This document shows positions 17,725 to 27,664 of a stretch of DNA of 64,000 nt, in pieces. The notes beneath the pieces were generated by a model. That model saw nothing but the letters and a program-made list of their open reading frames with translations, did not search any database and was not told the DNA's origin. The stretch comes from RYN-230 sp963713815 (GTDB taxonomy: Bacteria; Actinomycetota; Actinomycetes; Streptosporangiales; Streptosporangiaceae): assembly GCA_963713815.1 (NCBI GenBank), contig CAVQNH010000015.1:83046-147045 (forward strand). The letters are read 5' to 3'. Positions within the stretch are counted from its first letter, which is position 1; every line of letters begins with the position of its first letter. The position numbers and the translations under genes are program-made.

Positions 17725-18952
17725 CGGCCAGCCCCCACGGCCACGTCGGCGCGCCGGGCGCCCGCGCCGGCCAGCCGGCGGCCCACGGTCCGGGCCGCGT
17801 GATCCGCGCCGTACACGAACCGCATGACCGGGCCGAAGGTGGGAGCCACGCCCGGGCCAACCACGTAGAGCCCGGGGGCGCTGGTCTGGTAGTCGCGGTC
17901 CACCACGGGGGTGCCCGCCACGGTCCGGAGCGCGGACCGCAGCCCGTCGTCCAGGAACGTCAGCCGGCCAGGTCCGGCCGGTACCCGGTGGCCGCGATGA
18001 TGTGGTCGGCGGCCACCTCCGTCCGGGCCCCGGAGCCACTGACCAGCCCGAGCCGGACCCCTTCGGGACCGGACACCGCCCAGTCCAGCGCCTGGCCGGT
18101 GAGGACCGGGAACTCGCCCTCGACACGGCCGCGAAGCCAGCTGGCCCCGGCCGGGCCGAGCGCGGTCCGCGCCCGGGAGACCCGGGTGCTCTCGGGCAGG
18201 TGCCGGAACGAGCCCGGCTTGGTGGAGTAGAACCAGGTGCTCCAGCCCGAGCCCAGGCCGGCCTCGGGCTCACGGAGCCGCTGCAGCAGCGGCCGGTCCG
18301 GGGCGAGCGGCGTGCCGTTCCAGACCACGTGCTCCTTCCGCATCACGATCTGGACCTGGGCCCCGTGCTCGTGCAGCAGGGCTGCCGACTCGAGGGCGGA
18401 CTGGCCGGCCCCGGCCACAGTGACCCGCTGGCCGGCGAAGGCGGCCAGGTCGGTGTGCGCTGAGCTGTGCGTGCAGGCACCGGCGGGCAGCCCGGCCAGC
18501 TGCTCGGGCAGGTACGCGAAGTGCTCGACTCCCACCGCGACGACCACCTGGCGGGCCCGCAGCGTCTCCCCGTTCTCCAGGGTGAGCTCGTAGCCGTCCC
18601 CGGCCGGCGACACCCCGGTCACCAGCACTTCCTCGACGTCCAGGTCGGCGGCCGACTGGAACCACCGGCCGTAGGCGACGAACGTGTCCAGTGGCACGGG
18701 CAGGCCGTAGTCCGCGTAGGGACGCCCGGTCGCCCGGCAGAACTCGGCCAGGGTCAGCCTGGCCGCCGGGTCGGACAGGTTGGAGGCGAAGCCCTGGGAC
18801 TTCAGGAACATGCCCCGGGGCATGTTCGCGCGCCACAGGTGCATCGGCAGGCCGAAGTGCCGGACGCTCCGCCCGGACCGGCGCAGGTGCGCCGCGACCG
18901 AGAGCCCGTAAGGGCCCGCCCCCACGATGGCCACATCGGTGGTGCCGTTCAT
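17721..18952 (-). CDS. FAD-dependent oxidoreductase, flavin monooxygenase/N-hydroxylase-like, frame slip
   Basis: FAD-binding GxGPxG motif at the N-terminus (DVAIVGAGPYGLSVAAHL), a second nucleotide motif VTVAGAGQSALESAALL for NAD(P)H, and the monooxygenase-type ATGYRPDLA. The frame then slips by one base near 17963 and the C-terminus continues as LTFLDDGLRSALRTV and TSAPGLYVVGPGVAPTFGPV, stop at 17721. About 410 residues. Start ATG 18952 (GGGGGAAAG upstream) overlaps the ATP-grasp stop. It resembles lysine/ornithine N-hydroxylase and thioredoxin-reductase-like enzymes. In this cluster it may oxidise an amino-acid or amino-sugar decoration together with the ATP-grasp ligase. Substrate unknown. 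Confidence 0.8.
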
Positions 18953-20363
18953 ACTCTTTCCCCCTCGTTGCTGAACTCTGTGTCGTGCGACCACGCGTCT
19001 GGCTCGGGCCGGACCGGCCGGGCGGCCCGGGGCCCGGGACGGTAACGGGGCCCGCCCGCGGCGCGCAGCAGCGCGGACGGACCCCGGGCACTGGCTGACC
19101 GGCACCGGACTGACTGGCACCGGACTGACTGGCACTGGATTTGCCGGCACTGAAGCGGCGGCTCATACCCCGCCAGGCCATGCGCGCGCACATCAGGCCG
19201 AACGGCCGCAGGTCATCGCGGGCCAGCCAGGCGACCTCGTCCACCCGGCGCAGCGACGCCGCCCAGGACCGCAGCCCCAGCTCGCCCCGGCGCCAGTAGC
19301 CGACCGCGCCGAGCGGGTCGTAGTTCTCGACCAGGAAGCGGCGGTCCCGGGTCATCTCGCCCGCCGCCACCGGCTGCCCGGTGAGATCGAGATACGCGGC
19401 CCGGACGACATCGAGACCGGTGTCGGTGGTGAACAGCCGGAACTGGGCCCCGAGGCGCGGGTTGAAATCCAGCAGCTTGTACTGGGCGTCCCGCGGGTCG
19501 AAGCGCAGGTCGAGATCGAGGATCCCGCGGAAGCCGATGGTGGCCGCCATCGCGGTGACCTGCTCCCGCAGCCGGCTGTTCGGCACCGCCCGGCCCAGGC
19601 TGGTCAGCCCGGCGTAGGCGGGGTAGGAGCGGTCCTTGACCCCGGTGAACGCGGTCTGGCAACGGCTGGCCGTGTCGAAGTACCCGTGGAAGAACCAGTC
19701 CTGTCCCGGGGCCGGCGGGATGTACTCCTGCAGCATCAGCCCGGTGCTCGTCTCGTGAGCACACGCACATATCTCCTGCAGTTCCGACGGCGTCCGGACG
19801 ATCGTGGTACTCCGCAGCCGCGGGCCCGCGGTCCCCCGCCAGGGGGTGGTGAGCTTGGCGATGAGCGGGAATCCCGCCTGCCCCGCGAACGCCGCGGCCT
19901 CGCCGGGTGACCAGGCCAGCATGGCCTGCGGGGTCGGCACCCCCAGGTCCCGGCAGAGCTGGAACATCGAGTACTTGCCAGCCAGCCGCCGGGGAAGGTC
20001 CGCCGCGGGCCGCGGGAACGCGAACGCCTCGCGCAGCACGTCCCCGTGCTCGGCCAGGAAGATCGCGCCCGCGTCGTCCGTCGCGTACAGCACCGCCCGG
20101 CGCCCGATCTGGCTGGCCAGGTCGAACAGGCCAGACAGGGTCCGTTGCGGATCATCGGGACGGGGCTGCCAGAAGAACCGGCCCGCCAGGTAGCGGGAAC
20201 TCGCGGCGGGAGCCCAGGGCCCCTCGTGCACGCCGTACACCGGCACGCCCAGCCGTCCCAGGCTGCGGATCACGCCCAGGCTGCCGTGGTGCAGCACGTT
20301 CTGGTCGAACTTGAGCACCACCGCGGGGGTACTCCAGTCCGCCGCGCGAAGATCGGTGATCAT
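18949..20363 (-). CDS. ATP-grasp carboxylate-amine ligase-like protein, frame slip in C-terminal repeat
   Basis: An N-terminal PreATP-grasp domain (AVVLKFDQNVLHHGSLGVIR), the ATP-grasp core (KYSMFQLCRDLGVPTPQAML, FPLIAKLTTPW, LMLQEYIPP) and the metal-binding end ILDLDLRFDPRDAQYKLLDFNPRLGAQFRL are clear. Members join a carboxylate to an amine using ATP. The last 50 codons lie in another frame: a 15-bp tandem array (19088-19158) contains one 14-bp copy that shifts the frame, after which the tail runs to TGA 18949, overlapping the next ATG. Start ATG 20363. In a polysaccharide locus it could attach an amino acid to a uronic acid. This is inference. Confidence 0.8.
19088..19158. repeat. 15-bp tandem repeat in the ATP-grasp gene tail
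   Basis: Units ggcaccggactgact (19101-19115, 19116-19130), ggcactggatttgcc (19131-19145) and ggcactgaagcgg, preceded by a shorter 14-bp copy ggcactggctgacc near 19088. The short copy coincides with the point where the reading frame of the ligase is lost. Confidence 0.8.
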
Positions 20364-20374
20364 CGCGGACGTCC

Positions 20375-21773
20375 CTACACCACGACGCGGTGTGCCGCGC
20401 CGTAGAACTGGTAGGTGGCGTCCAGGACCTGCGGGCAGTCGTACGCCCAGGAGTAATCCAGTCCCGGGTGCACCGTATGCACCAGGACCAGGTCCCAGCC
20501 CGGTCCCTCCGGGGCCGCGACGCTGTGCAGCTGTCGTCCGCCGGGCAGGTCGAGCATCCGGGATCAGCGGGTCGTAGTAGGAGACCTCGGCGCCCTCCCG
20601 GATCAGCCCCTCGATGATGGGCACGGCCGGGGACTCGCGCAGATCGCGCACGCCCGCCTTGTAGCTGACCCCGATCACGATGACCCGCGCGCCCGCCAGC
20701 GGCTGTCCGGCCGCGGCCATGACCTCGGCAGCCCGCTCCACTACCCGCTCCGGGCGCAGCTGGATCGACTTCATGGCCTGCTCGATCAGCGGCGAGGCGT
20801 GGTCCCGCGCGTTCAGCTGCCAGAGCAGGTAGTGCGGGTCGCAGGGAATGCAGTGGCCGCCCACCCCGGGCCCGGGGAACACGCCGAGGAAGCCGTACGG
20901 CTTGGTGCCCGCGGCCACCGTGACCTCGATCGGGTCCAGGCCGAGCGTGCCGCACGCGTCGGCGAACTCGTTGGCCAGGGCCAGGGATACAGCCCGGAAG
21001 ATGTTCTCGTAGAGCTTGGTTGCCTCGGCGGCGTCGGGCGAGCTGACCAGGTAGACCGAGTCGGTGAGCCGGCCGATGACCTCGGCGGCCCGGCTGGTAC
21101 AGGCCTCAGTGGCCCCGCCGACGACCCGCGCGGTCTCGCTCTGCAGGTGGTCCGCGTTGCCTGGGTCGATCCGCTCCGGGCTGAAGGCCACGTTGATGTC
21201 GGTGCCTGCGGTCAGCCCCCGCTGCCGCAGCGGCCCGGTGAGCAGATCACGGGTGGTACCGACGTAGCTGGTGGAGGTCAGGATGATCATCTGGCCGGGC
21301 ACGGCGTACCGCACCACGTCCGCGCAGGCGGCGCGCAGGGCGGCCAGGTTCGGGGCCTGCTTCGTGTCCACCGGGGTCGGTACGCAGATGATGACCGTCT
21401 CGGCGGTGGCCGCCGCGGCCGGGTCGGTGGTCAGCTCGAGAGAGCCGTCCGCCAGGGCCGCGGCGAGGCGCTCCTGGTCGGCTTCGGTAAGGTCCGCGGC
21501 GCGGGCGGAGACATCCCGCAGCCGCTGCTCGCTGACGTCAATGCCGATAATCCGCGGGCTCTTGCCGTGCAATTCCACCGCGGTCGGCAGGCCGACGTAC
21601 CCCAGGCCGACAATGGCCACCGACCCCGTGGTAACCGGGTCATCTGAGGTCAGTCCATGGCCATTTCCGATGTGGTCAGCCCGCTCGTGGCCTGGCGTTT
21701 CGAATGTGATCAACCGGTTGCTAAGCTGGTTCTCACGCCCGTTGATCGCAAGCGAAAGTCGATGTTCGGCCAC
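20375..21773 (-). CDS. UDP-sugar dehydrogenase (UDP-GlcNAc/ManNAc or UDP-glucose dehydrogenase), frame slip
   Basis: Four-electron oxidation of a UDP-sugar to the uronate. NAD motif VAIVGLGYVGLPTAVEL, then TSTSYVGTTRDLL and FSPERIDPGNA. The catalytic cysteine is in GVGGHCIPCDPHYLL near residue 305, with GVSYKAGVRDLRESPA and SYYDPLIP at the end. The C-terminal 60 residues (MLDLPGG to VLDATYQFYGAAHRVVV, stop 20375) are in the neighbouring frame after a slip near 20560. The sequence is closest in style to the WbpA/WecC branch acting on amino sugars. Start GTG 21773 with AGGGGG. It supplies a uronic acid to the polysaccharide, the likely acceptor carboxyl for the ATP-grasp enzyme. Confidence 0.88.
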
Positions 21774-21911
21774 TGTGCCCCCTGGGCCTTGGGCTAGGCG
21801 AAAGCCCCCTGACGCCTAGCAGATTTCTTTGGTGTGCTCCCGACAGTGCCACCCGCACCCCCCCTCTGGGTCACTCAAGAGGGGTAGGCACCCTACGCAG
21901 GGTGAGGGAGA
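21774..21911 (-). promoter_or_regulatory. Leader/promoter region of the polysaccharide operon
   Basis: This 138-bp non-coding gap sits before a run of tightly coupled genes, so an operon promoter is expected here. It holds TTTCTTTGG at 21824-21832; the same nine bases occur at 22788-22796, upstream of the second deacetylase. No clear -35/-10 pair was found. Confidence 0.4.
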
Positions 21912-22691
21912 TTAAGCCGTCCGGCTGCTTTTCCCGGCCCGCCGGGGCATCCAGGCCAGCTGGTGCCTAGCCCGCTTGGCCCACAGCCGGGGCGCGGTAT
22001 CTGCCTCGCCGATGTAGGTCCGGGGCAGCGCGTGCCGGCTGGTGTGCGCCGACGCCCAGATGGCGCAGCCGTAGTCGTAGCCCGTCTCCCGCACCCGGGC
22101 TACCGCATCGGCGTCGAGGTCGCCGTAGGGGTAGCAGAACCCGCTGACCGGCTTCCCGGTGATCTCCTGCAGGATGCGGCGGCTGCCGCCGATCTCCTCG
22201 GCCAGTGCGCCCCCGGCGGCGGGCAGCCGGACATGGCGTAGCCCGTGCGAGCCGATCTCGATGCCGGCCTGGGCCAGGGCCCAGACTTCGGGCGCGTCCA
22301 TCAGCCGCTTGCGCGGCCCTTCCTGGTCCCACGCGTTCTCGCCGCCGAGCCGGCCGGCGATGACGAACATGGTTGCCCCGAACCCGTACCGCCGCAGGAC
22401 CGGCAGCGCGTGCCGGGCGAAGTCGGCGTAGCCGTCGTCGAAGGTGAGACCGACCAGGCCTTTCCCGGCGCCCGCCGCACGCGCGGCGAGCAGGTCCCGC
22501 ATGGACACGCCGCGCAGGCCGCGCCGGGCCAGCCAGTGCATCTGCTGCCCGAACCGCGGCGGGCTCACCGTCACCAGGTACGGATCGGCCTGGTACGGCT
22601 CGACCGAGTGGTACATAAGCACCAGGGGCATTCCTGGTGCGTTTGCGGTATCGTTCCCCCGGATCAGGCCGTCGTTGATCGCCTGCGCCAT
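21912..22691 (-). CDS. Polysaccharide deacetylase (CE4)
   Basis: NodB homology domain with LMYHSVEP at the N-terminus, catalytic TFDDGYADF, metal ligands in SHGLRHVRLP and the FCYPYGD motif. There is no signal peptide or membrane helix, so it is probably cytosolic or exported in another way. 259 residues. ATG 22691 follows GGGGGG at five bases; an in-frame GTG 21 bases upstream is less likely. It stands at the upstream end of the polysaccharide locus on the same strand and is the second deacetylase flanking it. It probably deacetylates an N-acetylhexosamine of the repeat unit. Confidence 0.88.
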   Translation of the reverse strand: MAQAINDGLIRGNDTANAPGMPLVLMYHSVEPYQADPYLVTVSPPRFGQQMHWLARRGLRGVSMRDLLAARAAGAGKGLVGLTFDDGYADFARHALPVLRRYGFGATMFVIAGRLGGENAWDQEGPRKRLMDAPEVWALAQAGIEIGSHGLRHVRLPAAGGALAEEIGGSRRILQEITGKPVSGFCYPYGDLDADAVARVRETGYDYGCAIWASAHTSRHALPRTYIGEADTAPRLWAKRARHQLAWMPRRAGKSSRTA

Positions 22692-22944
22692 GATTACCCC
22701 CCGTTTTCCCACCTGACGGGTCGCCCCCAGCGCCGGAGCAGCCCCGTGCTCCCGCAGCGTAAGGCGGGGAGATACGAAACTGGCTCCTTTCTTTGGCTGG
22801 TTTTCCCTACCCCATTTGGTGGTTCTGCAGGATCACGCCGGCCGGGCCATTGTGGCTAATCCATTTGGCCCCGGCCTGGGGGAGGCGGAGGGTCTGCTGG
22901 AGACTAGGGCCACGTGCGTCACCGACGGTTCAAGGAGGCATCCC

Positions 22945-24309
<1,365 letters not shown>

Positions 24310-24319
24310 CGCCGGGGAG

Positions 24320-25788
24320 CTATTCGTCGGCGACGATGGAGCCAACGCGCTCTCCCAGCCCCGGGTCACGCCGGGTCAGCACGGCGGCGTAGATCACGGA
24401 AACAATCAAGATCCCCAGCGCGACGTAGGGGAACCAGCTGTAGGGCGCCGCCTGCCCGGGCTTGGACAGGTAGTACACGGGGACGGCGATCGCGATCATC
24501 CCGAGGACCGGCAGCACCGCGTGCTTGATCACGTTGAACTCGGCCGGGCGGTACTTCCGGTAGTAGAACGGCAGGGCCAGGTTGGCCAGGAAGTACACGA
24601 CCAGCACCAGGATCGTGCCCATCGTGCCGGACTCGTCGAAGTAGGTCAGCCCGTCCATGCTGCCGCTGTGCCCGAAGATCAGGTGGCCGAGCGCCCACAC
24701 GGCGATGATCGGCTGGCGATCCCGACGAAGGTGAAGATGGCGTTCCTCGGCACCTGCCGGGACGGCTCCACCCGGCCGATCCAGCGCGGCAGCAGGCCCT
24801 CGCGGCCGGCGTTGAAGATCAGCCGGGCCTGCGAGTTCACCGCCGCGATGAGCACGCCCAGGGTGGAGGTCAGCCCGGCCAGGTAGGCGAAGAAGGCCAG
24901 GCTGGCCGCGGCGCCGTGGGCGACGGTGATGAACGGGACCAGGATCGACGGGCTGGTCAGCTTGGCCTCGTTGTAGCCGAAACCGGTGACCGTGGCGTAG
25001 GCGAACAGGAGGTAGCTGACCGCCATCAGCGCGATGGACAGGAACACCGCCCGCGGCACGTTGCGCCGCGGGTTACCGGTTTCCTCGGCCAGCGCGGCCG
25101 AGTTCTCCCAGCCGATGAACAGGTAGATGGCGAGCGGGAAGCCCGCCGCCAGGCCGCTGAAGCCGTTGTGGATGTTGTGCGGCTCGAACGGCGCGACGCT
25201 CAGGTGGGCGCCGTTCTTGACCAGCAGCACGACGGAGACGACGACCAGGACCAGCATCTCGAAACCGAAGAAGAAGCCCGCGAGCTTGGTCGACACGCCG
25301 ACCCCGCGGAGCATCATCGTCACGGCGCCCGCGGTGAGCACGATGGACAGGATGATCCACGGGATGTTCCAGCCCAGGTAGTACGACAGCGTGTAACCCA
25401 GGAACCAGCCGGAGACGACGAGCACCGACGAGATCGCGATGATGTACCCCGCCCCGCAGAGCAACGCGGTCGTCACGGCGCTGGTGCCGCCGAAGGTCTT
25501 GCCGACGAAGGTGATGAACCCGCCGGTGGACGGCTGGGCCCGGGAGAACTGGGACAGCGTGTTGCCCAGCAGCGCGATGGCGATGGCGGCCGCGACGATG
25601 GTCAGCGGTGCGCCGATGCCCGCCGTGATGACGATGAGGCCGAAGCTGAAGAAGAAGCTGTAGGCCGGGCCGATGTTCGCCATCGTCGAGGCCGAGATGT
25701 CCACCAGGCCGAGCGCGCCCCGGTGCAGCCGCTCCGCCGACTCCGGCGCCTTGGTTTCTGAGAACGGAGTAGAAGCCATCTCGCTCAT
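24320..25788 (-). CDS. APC-family amino acid permease, frame slip
   Basis: Amino acid-polyamine-organocation transporter with about 12 helices. TM1 region: GALGLVDISASTMANIGPAYSFFF; further on LAEETGNPRRNVPRAVFLS (the conserved EE-NP-R loop after TM6) and NAIFTFVGIA. At about 24715 one base is lost; the last two helices continue in the next frame (IIAVWALGHLIFGHSG, ILVLVVYFLANLALPFYYR, ending 24320). ATG 25788 follows AAGGGG. About 490 residues. The substrate cannot be assigned; such permeases often import the amino acid or amine used by neighbouring catabolic enzymes, here possibly a GABA- or hydroxybutyrate-related compound, judging by the adjacent transhydrogenase. Confidence 0.85.
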
Positions 25789-25853
25789 GTCCACCCCTTG
25801 ATCGGTGGCCAGACCGTAACTCACCGGCAACTATCAGCACAAGATTGTTTAAT

Positions 25854-26717
25854 TCACGAAACGATGTCCTTTTTCGCGAACCGCCGAAAGGCCAGCGCGA
25901 GGAGCACGATCCCATAGCACGTGCACACCGAGGCGCCCTCGAGCATGCCGCCCCAGGTGATCTGCGGCTGCACGGCGTCCAGCCAGGCGAACTGCCAGTG
26001 CGACGGGAGGATCTCCCGCCAGGAACCGAGCGCGGTGACCTGGTCCAGGATGGCGGACAGGATCATCAGGCCCACGGCCCCGCCCACGGCGCCCAGCGGG
26101 GAGTCGGTGGACACCGAGAGCAGGAACGCGATGCCGGCCACCGCGATCTCGGTGACCAGCACGTACCCCAGGACGATGAGCATCCGGGCCACGGCCTGGC
26201 TAATGGGCAGCTGCACCCCGGTGCCCGGCAGCCGCAGCGGATGCCAGCCGAACGCGGCCGTGCCGGCCACCAGGGACATCACCGGCAGCGTGACCACCCC
26301 GATCGTGGCGTAGGCCAGCGCCACGGCCAGCTTCTGGCGCAGCAGCCGGGCCCGCGGCACCGGCGCGGCCAGCAGGTAGCGCAGGGACGACCAGCTCGCC
26401 TCACTGGCCACCGTGTCCCCGCAGAACAGCGCGACCACCACGACGAGCAGGAAGCCGGCCGAGACGAACAGGCTGAACGCCGCGAAGTTGAGGCCGCCCT
26501 GGGTGGCCACGGTGACCAGTCCCGTTGTCCCGCTGCCCGCCGAGGGCGGCCCGCTGAGCTCGAACGCGGCGACCAGGATCCAGGGCAGCGCGAGCAGCAC
26601 CGCGAAGGCCACGATGGTCCGCCAGCGGCGGAGCTGGCGGACGAACTCGACCCGGAACGGCAGCGTGCGATGAGGGCTGTAGCCGGGGGCATTCTGGTGC
26701 GTCGTCGCGGCCATCAT
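25854..26717 (-). CDS. ABC-2 type transporter permease
   Basis: 287 residues with six hydrophobic segments: TIVAFAVLLALPWILVAAFEL, LFVSAGFLLVVVVALFCGDTV, ATIGVVTLPVMSLVAG, MLIVLGYVLVTEIAVAGIAF, GAVGLMILSAILDQV and a last C-terminal helix. The phrase CGDTVASEASWSSLRYLLAAPVPRARLL is typical of ABC-2 exporter subunits of the NatB/CcmB-like type. ATG 26717 overlaps the stop of the ATPase gene, so the two form one transporter. Substrate unknown; such pairs in actinomycetes export drugs, lipids or antimicrobial peptides. Confidence 0.87.
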   Translation of the reverse strand: MMAATTHQNAPGYSPHRTLPFRVEFVRQLRRWRTIVAFAVLLALPWILVAAFELSGPPSAGSGTTGLVTVATQGGLNFAAFSLFVSAGFLLVVVVALFCGDTVASEASWSSLRYLLAAPVPRARLLRQKLAVALAYATIGVVTLPVMSLVAGTAAFGWHPLRLPGTGVQLPISQAVARMLIVLGYVLVTEIAVAGIAFLLSVSTDSPLGAVGGAVGLMILSAILDQVTALGSWREILPSHWQFAWLDAVQPQITWGGMLEGASVCTCYGIVLLALAFRRFAKKDIVS

Positions 26718-27565
26718 TCGCTCTCCGGTCCCCCGATCAGCGCCAGGAAGGCGTCTTCGAGCCGGCGGCCCGGGCCGACCCGGTCCACCGGGATCCCGGC
26801 CCCGACCAGGGCCGCGACCACCGCGGACGGGGCGACCCCGTTGGGATGCACGACGACGCCGTCCGGATGCGGTTCCGCCGCCGCGATGCCGGCCAGGTCA
26901 CGCAGCACGGTGACCGCCCGCTGCGCCTGGGAAGTGCCCACGACCAGGGCCGCGCCGTCGCCGGTGATCTCGGTGACCGGGCCCGCCGCGAGGCCGCGGC
27001 CGTGGTGCATGACGACCAGGTGGGTGCAGGTCTGCTCGACCTCGCCGAGCAGGTGGCTGGACAGGATGACGGTCCGGCCCGCTGCCGCGTAACCCAGCAG
27101 GACGTCGCGCATCTCCCTGATCTGCGGCGGGTCCAGGCCGTTCATCGGCTCGTCAAGGACCAGCAGGTCGGGCAGGCCGAGCATGGCCTGGGCGATGGCC
27201 AGCCGCTGGCCCATTCCCCGGGAGTAGGACCGCACCCGGCGGTCGAGGGCAGCGCCGAGCCCGGCGATCCGCAGGACCTCGTCGAGGTGCGCCCCGGCGG
27301 CGGGCCGCCCGGTCGCCCGCCAGTACAGGTCCAGGTTGGCCCGGCCGGACAGGTGCGGCAGGAAGCCCGGGCCTTCCACGAATGACCCCAGCCTGGACAG
27401 TGCGGGCGCGCCGGGCCGGACCTCCTGGCCGAAGATCTTGATCGTCCCGGCATCCGGGTAGACCAGGCCCATCAGCGCGCGCAGCGTGGTCGTCTTCCCG
27501 GCACCGTTCGGCCCCAGGAGGCCGAGGATCTGGCCCGGCTCCACCCGCAGCGACAGCCCGTCCAC
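26714..27565 (-). CDS. ABC transporter ATP-binding protein (5' end unclear)
   Basis: Walker A LGPNGAGKTTTLRAL, signature SYSRGMGQRLAIAQAMLG (variant of LSGGQ), Walker B LLVLDEPMNGLDPPQ, and switch His in ILSSHLLGE. The C-terminal extension is of the DrrA/NatA type. Homology plainly begins about 15 codons upstream of the GTG used here, at LEITGLTKRYRDGQLAVDGL (about 27610), but no ATG/GTG/TTG lies in that frame before a TGA in the 15-bp repeat array. Either a start has been lost to an indel or an unusual CTG is used. It pairs with the permease at 25854 as an exporter, and lies directly behind the hydrolase gene. Confidence 0.85.
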   Translation of the reverse strand: MDGLSLRVEPGQILGLLGPNGAGKTTTLRALMGLVYPDAGTIKIFGQEVRPGAPALSRLGSFVEGPGFLPHLSGRANLDLYWRATGRPAAGAHLDEVLRIAGLGAALDRRVRSYSRGMGQRLAIAQAMLGLPDLLVLDEPMNGLDPPQIREMRDVLLGYAAAGRTVILSSHLLGEVEQTCTHLVVMHHGRGLAAGPVTEITGDGAALVVGTSQAQRAVTVLRDLAGIAAAEPHPDGVVVHPNGVAPSAVVAALVGAGIPVDRVGPGRRLEDAFLALIGGPESE

Positions 27566-27664
27566 CGCCAGCTGGCCATCCCGGTAACGCTTGGTGAGGC
27601 CGGTGATTTCCAGCGGGACGGAAGGATCGCCGGCTCCGCGGGCTGGGGCTTCGGGGGCCGGGGC

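Noticed and set aside
17721..18952. Two separate oxidoreductase genes
   Set aside because: The conserved ATGYRPDLA end of one frame is followed directly by LTFLDDG of the next, so it is one gene with a slip.
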